A DNA stretch of 64,000 nt from Nocardia sp. CDC159 (GCF_023740735.1 NZ_JAMRXH010000004.1:465689-529688); one strand, 5' to 3'. Positions 40,718 to 51,496 are shown, counted from the first letter of the stretch. Notes: a model not told the origin generated them from the sequence alone. Made by a program: numbers and translations.

Positions 40718-42022
40718 ATGACAACGCCAGCCGAGCCCCGGCCCAACGACAACAGCTCGATCGAACTGCCCCGGCACGCACCGATCTGCCGCTCGCCCAA
40801 GGGCATGACCTGGGATCAGCGCCCGGTCCCGCCGCCGCGCGACGGCGTGCCGCCGTCCCCGCCCGCGGCATCCGGTGGCGTCGCCGATGGCCCGGCCGAC
40901 CCGGATGAGCCGGTGTGCCCGAATCCGGAACTGCGAGTGGCGGATCCGGGCGAGTTCGTCGCGGCGGTCCCGGCGCTGCTGGGATTCTTCCCGCGGCGAT
41001 CGCTGGTGGCCTGCCTGCTGCACGAGGCGCCCGATCGGCCCGATTCGCTGCGGCTGGGCTCGGTGGCGCGCCACGATCTGGACGTGCCCGGCCGCGCGGC
41101 GTGGGCGCGGCTGGCCGGTCAGCTGACCGTCATCTGCGCCCAGGAGCAGGCCCTGGCCGTGCTGATCCTGATCGTCGACGACCGGGCGGGCGCACCGCGC
41201 GCGGGCGATCCGGGGGCGCGATCGGCCCGCCACCGTGAACTGGTGGGGGTGCTGCGCGGCGCGCTCGAGGCGGAGGGCGTCGAGGTCGCCGAGGCGGTGG
41301 TGGTGCGCGAGATCACCGACGAGGGGCTGTGGTGGAGCCTGCTCCATTTCGACTGCCTGGGCCTGCAATCGGATCCGATGGCCTCACCGATCGCGCTGGC
41401 CCACGTGCTCGACGGCCGACCGATCCGCGCCTCGCGCGCCGAACTGGAGGCGGTCGTCGCCCCGGATCCGCACGCGACGGCCGAGGTCGCCGCCCAGCTG
41501 GATGCGGCCGTCGAGGAGGCGCGCCGCCGATACGAGCGAGCGGTGCGACACTGCGAGCCCGGCCACTACAGCAGGGACGCCCTGGAACTGGTGCTGTGGC
41601 TGATCGCCACCGCCGACTCCGGCGGCTCGCTCGAACCGCGCGAACTCGCGGATCTGGCGGTGGCGCTGCGGGATTCGACGGTGCGCGACGCGCTGTTCGC
41701 CCTCGCCGCGAGCGATCACGCGAACGCGGCCGAGGCCGTGTGGACACGGTTGTGCCGCTGTGTCGACGGAGACGACCGCGCGGAGGCGGCCACCCTGCTC
41801 GGCTACAGCGCCTACCTGCGCGGCGACGGACCGCTGGCCGGAGTCGCCCTGGCGGCGGCGCTGGCGGCCGACCCCGGCCATCGCATCGCCGCGCTGCTCG
41901 ACACCGCCCTGCGCACCGGTCTGCCGCCGCATGAGGTGCGCAAATTGGCCCGCAGCGGACAAGATCGGGCCGCGAGCGTAGGCGTCGAACTCGGTATCGA
42001 CCCCGACCGGTTCGACCGATGA
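40718..42022 (+). CDS. DUF4192-family protein
   Basis: The 434-residue protein belongs to DUF4192, an actinobacterial family of unknown function. After a proline-rich, disordered 75-residue start (PPPRDGVPPSPPAASGG) comes the family signature ELRVADPGEFVAAVPALLGFFPRRSLVACLL (about 77-107), then LLHFDCLGL and the tandem helical region DALELVLWLIATAD and ALAADPGHRIAALLDTALRTGLPPHEVRKL. No membrane segment or catalytic motif is visible. A DnaA box lies in its upstream region. It converges on galE with 12 bases between stops. Confidence 0.85.
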   Translation: MTTPAEPRPNDNSSIELPRHAPICRSPKGMTWDQRPVPPPRDGVPPSPPAASGGVADGPADPDEPVCPNPELRVADPGEFVAAVPALLGFFPRRSLVACLLHEAPDRPDSLRLGSVARHDLDVPGRAAWARLAGQLTVICAQEQALAVLILIVDDRAGAPRAGDPGARSARHRELVGVLRGALEAEGVEVAEAVVVREITDEGLWWSLLHFDCLGLQSDPMASPIALAHVLDGRPIRASRAELEAVVAPDPHATAEVAAQLDAAVEEARRRYERAVRHCEPGHYSRDALELVLWLIATADSGGSLEPRELADLAVALRDSTVRDALFALAASDHANAAEAVWTRLCRCVDGDDRAEAATLLGYSAYLRGDGPLAGVALAAALAADPGHRIAALLDTALRTGLPPHEVRKLARSGQDRAASVGVELGIDPDRFDR

Positions 42023-42034
42023 GCGGCGGGCGAC

Positions 42035-43015
42035 TCAGCGCGCGCTGTGTGCCCGCTCGCCGAGCGAGCGCAGGTAGGTCCAGGCGTCGGAGACGATCTC
42101 GTCGAGATCGTTGTGCCGCGGCTCCCAGCCGAGCTCGGCGATCGCGCGCTCGCTGGAGGCGATCAGCACCCCCGGGTCACCGGCTCGCCGCGGGGCGTCC
42201 ACCGCCGCGATGGGGTGTCCGACCACCCGCTCGCAGGCCGAGATCACCTGGCGCACCGAGAAACCGGTGCCGCTGCCGAGGTTGAACACGCGGTGCTCAC
42301 CGGGGCGGGACTGGGCCAGTGCCAGCAGATGCGCCTGGGCCAGGTCGCGGATGTGGATGTAGTCGCGCACCGCGGTCCCGTCCGGAGTGGGGTAGTCGGT
42401 GCCGAAGACCGAGATCGAATCGCGGTGTCCCAGAGCGGTTTGCAGGACCAGCGGGATGAGATGTGTTTCCACGACCCGGTTCTCGCCCAGTCCGCCATAG
42501 GCGCCCGCGACATTGAAGTAGCGCAGGCTGGTCGCCGCCAGCCCGTGCGCGATCGAATAGGAGGTGATGGCGTGATCGATGGCCAGCTTCGACGCACCGT
42601 AGGGGTTGGTCGGGCGGGTCGGCGCGTCCTCGGTGATCGGCACCCGCTCCGGTTCCCCGTAGACCGCCGCGGTCGAGGAGAACACCAGCCGCGGAGTTCC
42701 GGTACGGCGGATCGCCTCCAGCAACGCCAGCGTCTTCACCACGTTGCCGTACCAGTACTTCTCCGGCTGCTGCACCGATTCACCGACCAGCGACTGCGCG
42801 GCGAAATGCAGGACGCCGTCGAAGGATTCGGATTCGATCAGCTCCACGCCGACGGTCGCGATATCGCCCTCGACGAACTTCGCACCACTGGGCGCACCGT
42901 CGGCATTGCCGGTGGACAGATCGTCGACGACGACCACCTCGTGGCCGTCCTCGAGCAGTACCTGGGCGCAGACGCCGCCGACGTACCCGGCGCCGCCGGT
43001 CACCAGAAGTTTCAT
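42035..43015 (-). CDS. galE: UDP-glucose 4-epimerase (GalE)
   Basis: The 326-residue extended short-chain dehydrogenase has the Rossmann NAD motif TGGAGYVG at the N-terminus, [10 protein letters not shown] for the NAD ribose, [10 protein letters not shown] with the catalytic Ser/Thr, and the Tyr-x-x-x-Lys pair in [11 protein letters not shown] (about 144-155). It interconverts UDP-glucose and UDP-galactose, needed for the arabinogalactan cell wall and trehalose/galactose use. It lies three bases after ideR and is surely cotranscribed; the dtxR-galE pairing is also known in Corynebacterium. Confidence 0.95.
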   Translation of the reverse strand: MKLLVTGGAGYVGGVCAQVLLEDGHEVVVVDDLSTGNADGAPSGAKFVEGDIATVGVELIESESFDGVLHFAAQSLVGESVQQPEKYWYGNVVKTLALLEAIRRTGTPRLVFSSTAAVYGEPERVPITEDAPTRPTNPYGASKLAIDHAITSYSIAHGLAATSLRYFNVAGAYGGLGENRVVETHLIPLVLQTALGHRDSISVFGTDYPTPDGTAVRDYIHIRDLAQAHLLALAQSRPGEHRVFNLGSGTGFSVRQVISACERVVGHPIAAVDAPRRAGDPGVLIASSERAIAELGWEPRHNDLDEIVSDAWTYLRSLGERAHSAR

Positions 43016-43018
43016 GTA

Positions 43019-43705
43019 TCAGACCAGTTTCACGTGGACGGCGTGGGCCATCTCGTCGGACAGTTCGAAGCCCTCGTGGCCGGGCACCGAGATGACCACC
43101 GCGCCGGGCTTGGTCTCCACGGTCACCCGGGCATCGGGCACCACACCGGCCTCCCGCAACTGGCCGATGATCTCCGGATCGCTCTGAATGTGCTCGGACA
43201 ACCGGCGCACGACCACCGCCGACACCTGCCCGGGCGGCAGATCGGAGAGGCGGATGAGCTTCTCGTCGGCCGAGGAGGTCGCGATCACACCCAATTCGTC
43301 CAATCCCGGAATGGGATTGCCGTAGGGGGAGGTGGTGGGGTGGTTGAGCACCTCGACGAGGCGGCGCTCGACGTCCTCGCTCATCACATGCTCCCAGCGG
43401 CACGCCTCGGCATGGACGTTCTGCCAGTCCAGACCGATCACGTCGACCAGCAGCCGCTCGGCCAGCCGGTGCTTGCGCATCACCGCGACCGCCATGGCCC
43501 GGCCCTTCTCGGTCAACTCGAGATGCCGGTCGCCGGCGACGGTCAGCAGGCCGTCGCGCTCCATCCGCGCGACCGTCTGGCTGACGGTCGGTCCGCTCTG
43601 CTCGAGGCGTTCGGCGATCCGTGCGCGCAGCGGAACGACACCTTCCTCCTCGAGGTCGTAGATGGTACGGAGATACATCTCCGTGGTGTCGACCAGATCC
43701 TTCAC
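43019..43705 (-). CDS. ideR: IdeR, iron-dependent DtxR-family repressor
   Basis: The 228-residue regulator represses siderophore and iron-uptake genes with Fe2+ bound and activates iron storage. The N-terminal winged helix is at about 1-65. The primary metal site residues Met10, Cys102, Glu105 and His106 and the ancillary site His79, Glu83 and His98 are all present at the exact positions of M. tuberculosis IdeR. The C-terminal SH3-like domain (about 150-228) is complete. It starts at GTG with AAGGGG ahead; a -10-like TAGAAT lies at 43729-43734. It is in an operon with galE. Confidence 0.97.
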   Translation of the reverse strand: MKDLVDTTEMYLRTIYDLEEEGVVPLRARIAERLEQSGPTVSQTVARMERDGLLTVAGDRHLELTEKGRAMAVAVMRKHRLAERLLVDVIGLDWQNVHAEACRWEHVMSEDVERRLVEVLNHPTTSPYGNPIPGLDELGVIATSSADEKLIRLSDLPPGQVSAVVVRRLSEHIQSDPEIIGQLREAGVVPDARVTVETKPGAVVISVPGHEGFELSDEMAHAVHVKLV

Positions 43706-43942
43706 CTGTTACCCCTTCGTCGGCACGAATTCTACCCACGCCCGGTTGTGTTACCGGCGTCAGCATATGTCGCTGGTCCTGCGGAAACCCCGAGGCGACG
43801 GCGCGCGCGCCTCGCAGGCGCGCCGAGCCTCGGCACACCGCGTCCGCTGCATTTCTACTGCATGACAACGACAAAAACCGCTCCGTCCTTCCCCGTGTTC
43901 GATTCCGGCTCGCCCGAACCGCGGTGCACTAGCGTGGAACGC

Positions 43943-45166
43943 ATGGCACGCGACGCCACGGTGGTGTGGACCGACCGGTTCCTCGAGTACAGCTGGACGC
44001 CGGAACATCCGATGAAACCGGCGCGCCTGCGGTTCACGATGGCGCTGGCGCGCGGGCTGGGGCTGCTCGACGGGATCGAGACCCTGCGCCCGGATCCGGC
44101 CGGGGAGGCCGATCTGCTGCGGATCCACACGCCCGCCTATCTCGAGGCGGTCCGGCACGCCGCGCCCGTGTCGCCCGGCTCGCCCGCTCCGCCGCACGGG
44201 CTGGGATCCGAGGACAATCCGGTGTTTCCGCACATGCACGAGGCGGCCTCGGTGATCGTGGGCGGCACCCTGGCCGCCGCCCGCGAGATCGCCGCCGGGC
44301 GCACCCGCCGCGCGGTGAGCATCGGCGGCGGCATGCATCACGCGATGGCCGACGCGGCTTCGGGCTTCTGCATCTACAACGATGTCGCGGTGGCGATTTC
44401 GTGGCTGCTGGACCACGGTTTCGACCGCATCGCCTACGTGGATGTCGACGTGCATCACGGCGACGGGGTGCAGCGGGCGTTCTATGGCGATCCACGGGTG
44501 TTGACGCTGTCGATCCACCAGCATCCGGCGACGCTGTGGCCCAACACCGGCTGGCCGGAGGAGATCGGTGCGGGCCCGGCCGAGGGCACCGCGATCAATC
44601 TGGCGGTGCTGCCCGGTACGCGGGATGCCCAGTGGCTGCGCGGTTTCCATGCCGTGGTGCCCGGCGCGCTGGCGGCGTTCCGGCCGCAGGTGCTGATCAG
44701 TCAGTGCGGGGTCGACACCCATCGGGAGGACCCGCTGGCGGATCTGGCCCTGAGCGTGGACGGCCAGCGCGCGGCGTTCCGGGCGATGCGCGAACTCGCC
44801 GACCGATATGCCGAGGGGCGCTGGCTCGCGGTGGGCGGCGGTGGGTACGGCCTGATCCGGGTGGTGCCGCGGGCCTGGACTCATCTGCTGGCGACGGCGT
44901 TGGACCGAGACATCGATCCCGCGACCGAGATCCCGGACGACTGGATCGAGCAGGCGCGCGCCTATCTGCCGACCGTCGAACCGCCGCGGGTGATGGGCGA
45001 CGGGGTGGATCCGGCCTTCGCGAACTGGGACGGGCCGGGAGGTACCGCGGAGACCGGCGACGAGCGCCTCGACCGGGCGCAACGCGCCATCGACACATCC
45101 GTACTCGCCACGCGCCGAGCGACTTTCGGGCTGCTCGGCCTGGATCCGGAGGACCCTCGTGACTGA
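43943..45166 (+). CDS. acuC: AcuC-type acetoin utilisation/histone deacetylase-family protein
   Basis: The 407-residue zinc hydrolase belongs to the class I/II HDAC fold. The active-site elements are SIGGGMHHAMADAASGFCIYN (tandem histidines), YVDVDVHHGDGVQ (Asp and His ligands) and the late VGGGGYG. AcuC proteins deacetylate and so reactivate acyl-CoA synthetases such as AcsA. I chose the ATG at 43943 because homologous proteins begin near VVWTDRFLEYSW; an in-frame ATG at 43862 adds 27 residues. It overlaps the next gene by eight bases, which encodes a GNAT-containing acetyltransferase: opposite activities on one transcript. Confidence 0.9.
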   Translation: MARDATVVWTDRFLEYSWTPEHPMKPARLRFTMALARGLGLLDGIETLRPDPAGEADLLRIHTPAYLEAVRHAAPVSPGSPAPPHGLGSEDNPVFPHMHEAASVIVGGTLAAAREIAAGRTRRAVSIGGGMHHAMADAASGFCIYNDVAVAISWLLDHGFDRIAYVDVDVHHGDGVQRAFYGDPRVLTLSIHQHPATLWPNTGWPEEIGAGPAEGTAINLAVLPGTRDAQWLRGFHAVVPGALAAFRPQVLISQCGVDTHREDPLADLALSVDGQRAAFRAMRELADRYAEGRWLAVGGGGYGLIRVVPRAWTHLLATALDRDIDPATEIPDDWIEQARAYLPTVEPPRVMGDGVDPAFANWDGPGGTAETGDERLDRAQRAIDTSVLATRRATFGLLGLDPEDPRD

Positions 45167-47912
45167 ACCGTCCGCTCCGCTGCCGCCCCCGGCGGGGCCG
45201 GAACCCGGCCCGGCACCGGATTTCGGCGCCTGGGCGGCCCCCGGCACCCCGGTGGATCCGCCTCCGCCGCCGCAGCACTGGTTCGCCGACGTGCTCGCCT
45301 CCGATGGCGGTGTGGTGCGCCTGCGGCCGATCACCCCCGACGATGCCGAGCCGCTGCAGCAATTCCATGCCGGATTGTCCGATCGCACCCGGTATCTGCG
45401 CTATTTCGGGCCGTATCCCAAGATGACGCCGCGGGATCTGTTTCGCACCACCCATGTCGACTATCGCGATCGGGTGGGACTGGTCGTGGAGCTGGGGGCG
45501 TCGATCATCGCCGTCGGGCGCTACGAGCTGCTGACCGATCGCGACGGTCCGCGCGCGGCCGAGGTGGCGTTCGTGGTGGCCGACGAACATCAGGGACGTG
45601 GCCTGGGCTCGATCCTGTTGGAGCACTTGGCCGGTGCCGCCGCGGAGAACGGCATCGACACCTTCGTCGCCGAGGTGCTCGCGGAGAACAACGCGATGGT
45701 GACGGTGTTCCGGGACGCCGGTTATCAGGTGCAGCGCAGCCGCGACGGCTCGGTCCTGCATCTGGAGTTCGCGATCGATCCCACCGAAGCCCTGCTGTCG
45801 GTGCGGGACTCGCGCGAGCGCGCGTCGGAGGCGCGCAGCGTCGGCAATCTGCTCAGCCCCCGGTCCGTGGCCGTGATCGGGGCGACGCCGTCCTCGGGGC
45901 GGGTCGGCGGCGCGGTGCTGGCCAATCTGCTGTCCGGGGTGTTCCAGGGGCCGGTGTATCCGGTGAATCCGAATCGGCGCTCGGTGCGCGGGGTGTACTC
46001 CTACCCGACCGTCCGCGATATTCCCGACGAGGTGGACCTGGCGGTGGTGGCCGTCCCCGCCGCCGAGATCAAGTCGGTGCTCGACGACTGTATGGCCAAG
46101 GGGGTCAAGGGATTACTGGTGCTCACCGCCGGTTTCTCCGAGACCGGTCCGGCCGGATACGCCGCCGAGCGCGATCTGGTGGACGCCGCGCGCGGGCACG
46201 GTATGCGCGTGGTCGGGCCGAGCGCGCTGGGCATCGCCAACACCGATCCCGCGGTCTCGCTGAACGCCACCCTGGCCACGGTGCTGCCCCCGCGCGGCCG
46301 GATCGGCTTCTTCTGCCAGTCCGGGCCACTGGGTGCGGCGATCCTCGGCGAGGCGGCCGCGCGGCGGCTGGGATTGTCGACCTTCGTCTCGGCCGGTAAC
46401 CGCGCCGACGTCTCGGGCAACGACCTGCTGCAGTACTGGGACACCGATCCGGATACCGATGTGGTGCTGCTATACCTCGAGACCTTCGGCAACCCGCGGA
46501 AATTCTCCCGGATCGCGCGGCGGGTGGCGCGCGGCACACCCGTGGTGGTGGTCAGCAACGGGCGGCACGCGGCGCATATCGAACCGGCCAGCCCGCTGGA
46601 GCGCTCGCTCGGGCGCGACCTGTTCGCACAGGCCGGAATCGTACAGGTGGACACCATCTCCGAGATGTTCGACTGCGCGATGCTACTGGCCTATCAGCCG
46701 CTGCCGGCCGGGCCGCGGCTGGCCGTGATCGGCAACAGCGCCGCGCTGGAATGGCTGGCCGTGGATGCGGCGCGCGGCGAGGGACTGACGGTGGGCGAGC
46801 CGACCGATCTGGGGCCGCGCGCCGATCCGGCCGACTATCTCGCCGCGGTTGCCGCGGCCGCGCGCGATCCGCAGGTCGACGCGTTGATCGTGATCTTCGC
46901 GCCGCCGGTGCCGGTGTCGATCGCGGCCTTCGCCGAGGCCATCCGGGCGGGTGCCGAGGGCGGGGCGAAACCGGTGCTGACCACCTTCGTCGCCGAACAC
47001 GGCATGCCGAATCTGCTGGCGGTGCGCGGGGACGGCGGCATGATCGAGCGCGGATCCATACCCTCCTATCCGGAGCCGGAGCGGGCGGCGCGGGCACTCG
47101 GGCGGGTGCGGCGTTACGCGGACTGGCGGACGCGGCCGGTCTCGACGGTCGTGCGCCCGGCCGGTCTGGACACCGAGGGGGCGCGAGAGCTGGTGGGGCA
47201 GTGGATGTCTCGCGCACCCGAGGGCGGCTGGCTCGGCGATCTCGACGCGGCGCGGCTGCTCGCCTGCTATGGCGTGCGGGTGGTGGAGTTCCGGGAGGTT
47301 CGCGATCCGGAGGCGGCCGTGGCCGCGGCCGAGGAGCTCGGCTACCCGGTGGCGGCCAAGGCGACGGGCGAGCTGTGGCGGCTGCGCCCCGATCTGACCG
47401 GAGTGCGCCTGGACCTGTGGCGGCCCTCGGCCGTACGCCGCGGCTACGAGGATCTGGCCGCGCTGTCGGGAAACGAGGTCGTGCACATCCAGAAGATGGC
47501 CACCAAGGGCCTGGGCTGCGTGCTGCGGGTCCAGGACGACCCGTCGTTCGGATCGGTGATCAGCTTCGGCCTGTCCGGAACCATCATCGACCTGCTGGGC
47601 GACCGGGTGTATCGCGCCCTGCCGCTCACCGAGGCCGAGGCGGCCGACCTCATCGCCGCACCCCGCGCGGCGCCGCTCCTGGACGGGCGGACCGGCGTAC
47701 CGGGCCAGATCGTCGGCGAACCGGTGGACAAACACGCCCTGATCGAGCTGGCCCAGCGCATTTCGGCCCTGTGCGACGACCTGCCGGAGGTCCGCGAGCT
47801 GGCGATCGAGCCGGTGCTCGCCGCCCCGCAGGGCGCGGCGATCCTCTACGCCCGCGTCCGCATCGGCCCAGAACCCAGCCGCTTCGACATCGGCCCGAGG
47901 CGACTGGCCTGA
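45159..47912 (+). CDS. GNAT/NDP-forming acyl-CoA synthetase fusion, protein lysine acetyltransferase (Pat-like)
   Basis: The 917-residue protein has an N-terminal proline-rich linker (1-45), a GNAT domain (about 50-205, QGRGLGSIL acetyl-CoA loop), then an NDP-forming acyl-CoA synthetase part: CoA-binding domain (about 225-360, SVAVIGATPSSGRVGGAVL), succinyl-CoA ligase-like domains (about 360-640) and an ATP-grasp domain (about 690-917, GYPVAAKATGELWRLR). This is the order of Streptomyces lividans PatA, which is reversed relative to enteric Pat/PatZ. It acetylates lysines of acyl-CoA synthetases, shutting them down. The synthetase half usually lacks activity and serves as a sensor. Coupled by overlap to acuC, its probable reversal enzyme. 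Confidence 0.9.
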   Translation: MTEPSAPLPPPAGPEPGPAPDFGAWAAPGTPVDPPPPPQHWFADVLASDGGVVRLRPITPDDAEPLQQFHAGLSDRTRYLRYFGPYPKMTPRDLFRTTHVDYRDRVGLVVELGASIIAVGRYELLTDRDGPRAAEVAFVVADEHQGRGLGSILLEHLAGAAAENGIDTFVAEVLAENNAMVTVFRDAGYQVQRSRDGSVLHLEFAIDPTEALLSVRDSRERASEARSVGNLLSPRSVAVIGATPSSGRVGGAVLANLLSGVFQGPVYPVNPNRRSVRGVYSYPTVRDIPDEVDLAVVAVPAAEIKSVLDDCMAKGVKGLLVLTAGFSETGPAGYAAERDLVDAARGHGMRVVGPSALGIANTDPAVSLNATLATVLPPRGRIGFFCQSGPLGAAILGEAAARRLGLSTFVSAGNRADVSGNDLLQYWDTDPDTDVVLLYLETFGNPRKFSRIARRVARGTPVVVVSNGRHAAHIEPASPLERSLGRDLFAQAGIVQVDTISEMFDCAMLLAYQPLPAGPRLAVIGNSAALEWLAVDAARGEGLTVGEPTDLGPRADPADYLAAVAAAARDPQVDALIVIFAPPVPVSIAAFAEAIRAGAEGGAKPVLTTFVAEHGMPNLLAVRGDGGMIERGSIPSYPEPERAARALGRVRRYADWRTRPVSTVVRPAGLDTEGARELVGQWMSRAPEGGWLGDLDAARLLACYGVRVVEFREVRDPEAAVAAAEELGYPVAAKATGELWRLRPDLTGVRLDLWRPSAVRRGYEDLAALSGNEVVHIQKMATKGLGCVLRVQDDPSFGSVISFGLSGTIIDLLGDRVYRALPLTEAEAADLIAAPRAAPLLDGRTGVPGQIVGEPVDKHALIELAQRISALCDDLPEVRELAIEPVLAAPQGAAILYARVRIGPEPSRFDIGPRRLA

Positions 47913-48493
47913 CCCGAGCCGTGGCGCCGCGATGGTTCAGCCCGGGCGATCCGCTCGACAGCCGTCAGCGCCTCCGGCAGTTTGGTGAATCCCTCGTCGG
48001 CGACGAAGTGGCCGCCGCCGGGGACCACGATCGTTTCGGCGGAAAGGGCGGTGGCCAGGGCTCGTGAGGCCGCGGGGGGCACGATCGCGTCGTCGTCGGA
48101 GACGATCATGGTGCGGGCGGTGATGTGGGGGACGAGGGCCGCGATGTCGAGGCTGTCGGAGAGGTAGTCGTCCAGGTCGGGGAGGGAGTCGAGGGTGCCG
48201 AGGAAGCCGGAGACGGCGACCAAACCGCCCAGGCGCCAGTCGGTTCGGAGGGTGGCGAGGAAGCGCAGGGCCGTGATGGTGCCCAGGCTGTGGGTGACCA
48301 GGACGGTGTCGGGGGTGACGTGGCCGATCTGCTCGGCCAGGCAGGCGTCCCATTCCCGGCGGACCGGGGCGGTGGGCGTGGGGAGCTCCACGATCGACAC
48401 GCGATGGCCCGCGGCCTCGAGCTGTTCGGCCAGCCAGGGGAACCAGTGGTCATCGACCGAGGCGGAGTATCCGTGAACGATGAAAATACGCAC
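47846..48493 (-). CDS. Alpha/beta hydrolase, RBBP9/YdeN-like serine hydrolase
   Basis: The 215-residue protein has the RBBP9-type fold: [24 protein letters not shown] at the N-terminus, the serine nucleophile in [13 protein letters not shown], the acid in VSDDDAIVP and the histidine in [12 protein letters not shown]. The first about 185 residues match the family; the last 30 ([12 protein letters not shown] and on) are a basic tail that overlaps the 3' end of the converging Pat-like gene by 67 bases. The start is GTG at 48493, where the beta1 strand begins; there is no strong ribosome binding site. The physiological substrate is unknown. Confidence 0.82.
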   Translation of the reverse strand: MRIFIVHGYSASVDDHWFPWLAEQLEAAGHRVSIVELPTPTAPVRREWDACLAEQIGHVTPDTVLVTHSLGTITALRFLATLRTDWRLGGLVAVSGFLGTLDSLPDLDDYLSDSLDIAALVPHITARTMIVSDDDAIVPPAASRALATALSAETIVVPGGGHFVADEGFTKLPEALTAVERIARAEPSRRHGSGQASRLGPMSKRLGSGPMRTRA

Positions 48494-48607
48494 GTCCGGC
48501 TGAACCCGCCGCTCGAGCGAGGCTATTCCGCCGCCCGGTCGTGGCAGGGCCCACATTCGCGCGGCCTGCGACCGCCCCCGACCGATCCGATGGTCGATAC
48601 TGGCGGC

Positions 48608-51370
48608 ATGCGCGAAGATCAGATCGAGGCCGCCACCGCACCGCTGCGCGACGATATTCGCTTCCTCGGCGCGATCCTGGGCGAGACGATTCGCGATCAC
48701 GAGGGGTCGAACGTGTTCGACCTCATCGAGCGGGTCCGGGTCGAGGCGTTCCGGGTGCGCAGATCGGAGGTGGAACGCAGCGCGGTCGCGGACATGCTGC
48801 GCGATACCGAGGTCGAGGTCGCCATCCCGCTGATCCGGGCGTTCAGCCATTTCCTGCTGCTGGCCAATCTGGCCGAGGATCTGCAGCGCGATCGCCGTCG
48901 CGTCGTCCATCAGGCGGCGGGGGAGCCGCCGCAGGACTCGAGCCTGGCCGCGACCTACCGCAAACTCGACTCCACCCCGCCCGGCGGCGCCAATGTCGCC
49001 GAACTGCTCACCGACGCGCTGGTATCGCCGGTGATCACCGCGCATCCCACCGAAACCCGCCGCCGCACGGTCTTCGACGTGCAGGCCCGCATCACGGAGC
49101 TGATGCGGATGCGCCAGCGCTACGCCGCGACCGAGCCCGAACACGCCGAGATCGAGGTCCGGATCCGCCGCCAGATCCTCACCCTATGGCGCACCGCCCT
49201 GATTCGCCTGGCGCGCCTGCGCATTCAGGACGAAATCGAGGTGGGTCTGCGCTACTACGACCTGTCCCTGCTCGAGGTCATCCCGCGGATCAACGCGGAT
49301 GTGCGCGCGGCGCTGCGGTCGCGGTGGCCGGACCGGGAGCTGCTGGCGCGGCCGATCCTGCGGCCGGGTTCGTGGATCGGCGGCGATCGGGACGGCAATC
49401 CGAACGTCACCGGTGAGGTGGTGCGGCGCGCCACCCGCCGCGCGGGTGCGGTCGCATTCGGTCACTATCTGAAAGAGCTTGTCGGCCTGGAGAAGTCGCT
49501 GTCGCAGTCCGCGCGACTGGTGCCGATCAGCGCCGAACTGGCCCGGCTCGCCGATGCCGGTTACGACGAATCGCCGCAGCGCGCCGACGAGCCCTATCGG
49601 CGAGCGATCCGGGGTATCCGGGCCCGGCTGAGCGCGACGGCGAAACGGGCGCTGGGCGAGCTTCCCGGTGATGCCGTGGATGTGGGCGCGCAGCCGTACG
49701 CGAGCCCGCGGGAGCTGCTCGACGATCTGAACATCGTCGACGCCTCGATGCGCGCCTCGGGTGACGGCCTGCTCGCCGACGATCGGCTGGCCGCGCTGCG
49801 CGGCGCGGTGGAGACCTTCGGCTTCCACCTGCAGGGCCTGGACATGCGGCAGAACTCCGAGACGCACGAACAGGTCGTGGCCGAGCTGTTCGCCTGGGCG
49901 GGTGTGCATTCGGACTACGCGAGCCTGCCCGAATCCGAACGGGTGCAGCTGCTGGCCGCCGAGCTGAGCACGCGACGCCCGCTGCTGGGCCCGACCGCGC
50001 AGCTGAGCGAGCTGGCCGTCAAGGAGCTGGGTGTGGTGCGCGCTGCCAAGGCCGCGCTGGACGATCTGGGCCCGGACACCGTGCCCAACTACATCATCAG
50101 CATGTGCACCTCGGTCAGTGATCTGCTCGAGGCCGCGCTGCTGCTGAAGGAGGCCGGGATCCTGGATCCGGGCGACGCGCAGACCCCGCCGAGCAGCCCG
50201 GTGGGGGTGGTGCCGCTGTTCGAGACCATCGACGATCTGCGGCACGGCGCCGAAACCCTCGTCGCCGCACTGGAAGTCCCCGCCTACCACCGCCTGGTCG
50301 CCGCGCGCGGCATGCAGCAGGAGGTGATGCTCGGCTACTCCGATTCCAACAAGGACGGCGGCTACCTCGCGGCCAACTGGGCGCTGTATCGCGCCGAGCT
50401 CGACCTGGTGGAGGCCGCGCGCAAGACCGGAATTCGGTTGCGGCTGTTCCACGGTCGCGGCGGCACCGTGGGCCGTGGCGGCGGCCGCAGCTACGACGCC
50501 ATCCTGGCGCAGCCCGCGGGCGCGGTGCGTGGATCGCTGCGCCTGACCGAACAGGGCGAGGTGATCTCCACCAAGTACGCCGATCGCGGCACGGCCTACC
50601 GCAATCTGGAGGCGCTGGTCGCAGGAACGCTGGAGTCGACGCTGCTGGATGTCGAGGGTCTGGGCGCCGAGGCCGAGCCCGCCTACGAATTGTTCGACGA
50701 GCTGGCCGAATTGGCCCGGCGGGCGTATGCGCGGCTGGTGCACGAGACGCCCGGATTCGTCGACTACTTCCGCGCCTCCACGCCCATTGCCGAGGTCGCC
50801 GATCTGAATCTGGGCAGCCGCCCGGCCTCGCGCAAGCCCACCAATTCGGTGAGCGATCTGCGTGCGATCCCGTGGGTGATGGCCTGGAGCCAGTCGCGGG
50901 TCATGCTGCCCGGCTGGTACGGCACCGGCACCGCGATCGAGGAATGGGTGGGCGAGGATCCGCGGCGGTTGGAGACGCTGTCGCGGCTGTATCGCCAGTG
51001 GCCGTTCTTCCGCACGGTCATGTCGAATCTGGCGCAGGTGCTGGCGAAGGCGGATCTGGATATCGCCGCCCGCTACGCCGAACTCGTCGAGGACGAGTCG
51101 CTGCGCGAACACATCTTCGGCATGATCCGCGACGAATACGACCGCACTGTGCGCATGCACGCCGCCGTCACCGGCAGCGACCAATTGCTGTCGGACAATC
51201 CGGCGCTGGCCGAATCCATCCGCAACCGCTTCCCCTACCTGGAGCCGCTCAACCAGATGCAGGTCGAACTGCTGCGCCGCCGCCGCGCGGGCGATACCAG
51301 CGAGCTGGTCGAACGCGGCATCCTGCTCACCATGAACGGCCTGGCGACCGCGCTGCGCAACTCGGGGTAG
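48608..51370 (+). CDS. ppc: Phosphoenolpyruvate carboxylase
   Basis: The 920-residue enzyme carboxylates PEP to oxaloacetate. It has the usual length and the hallmarks [14 protein letters not shown] (catalytic His), [58 protein letters not shown] and the C-terminal RNSG, a conservative change from the canonical NTG end that reaches the active site. I take the ATG at 48608; an in-frame ATG 18 bases upstream is possible. M. tuberculosis lacks this gene and uses other anaplerotic enzymes, so its presence points to a Nocardia/Rhodococcus-type host. It is divergent from the hydrolase over 114 bp. Confidence 0.97.
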   Translation: MREDQIEAATAPLRDDIRFLGAILGETIRDHEGSNVFDLIERVRVEAFRVRRSEVERSAVADMLRDTEVEVAIPLIRAFSHFLLLANLAEDLQRDRRRVVHQAAGEPPQDSSLAATYRKLDSTPPGGANVAELLTDALVSPVITAHPTETRRRTVFDVQARITELMRMRQRYAATEPEHAEIEVRIRRQILTLWRTALIRLARLRIQDEIEVGLRYYDLSLLEVIPRINADVRAALRSRWPDRELLARPILRPGSWIGGDRDGNPNVTGEVVRRATRRAGAVAFGHYLKELVGLEKSLSQSARLVPISAELARLADAGYDESPQRADEPYRRAIRGIRARLSATAKRALGELPGDAVDVGAQPYASPRELLDDLNIVDASMRASGDGLLADDRLAALRGAVETFGFHLQGLDMRQNSETHEQVVAELFAWAGVHSDYASLPESERVQLLAAELSTRRPLLGPTAQLSELAVKELGVVRAAKAALDDLGPDTVPNYIISMCTSVSDLLEAALLLKEAGILDPGDAQTPPSSPVGVVPLFETIDDLRHGAETLVAALEVPAYHRLVAARGMQQEVMLGYSDSNKDGGYLAANWALYRAELDLVEAARKTGIRLRLFHGRGGTVGRGGGRSYDAILAQPAGAVRGSLRLTEQGEVISTKYADRGTAYRNLEALVAGTLESTLLDVEGLGAEAEPAYELFDELAELARRAYARLVHETPGFVDYFRASTPIAEVADLNLGSRPASRKPTNSVSDLRAIPWVMAWSQSRVMLPGWYGTGTAIEEWVGEDPRRLETLSRLYRQWPFFRTVMSNLAQVLAKADLDIAARYAELVEDESLREHIFGMIRDEYDRTVRMHAAVTGSDQLLSDNPALAESIRNRFPYLEPLNQMQVELLRRRRAGDTSELVERGILLTMNGLATALRNSG

Positions 51371-51496
51371 GTGGTTGCCCGATCACCTTACCTCGCTCGA
51401 AATATCTAGTGGGGCAACGTGTTTGGGTGCTGAACCCTGAGTGAACTTCGTGCCGCCGCGGCCCGCGGGCGGTGCCGATCATGGTGTCGTGGTGAC

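Noticed and set aside
49184..51184. Minus-strand 666-codon frame antisense to ppc
   Set aside because: No motifs, and ppc carries every catalytic signature on the other strand.
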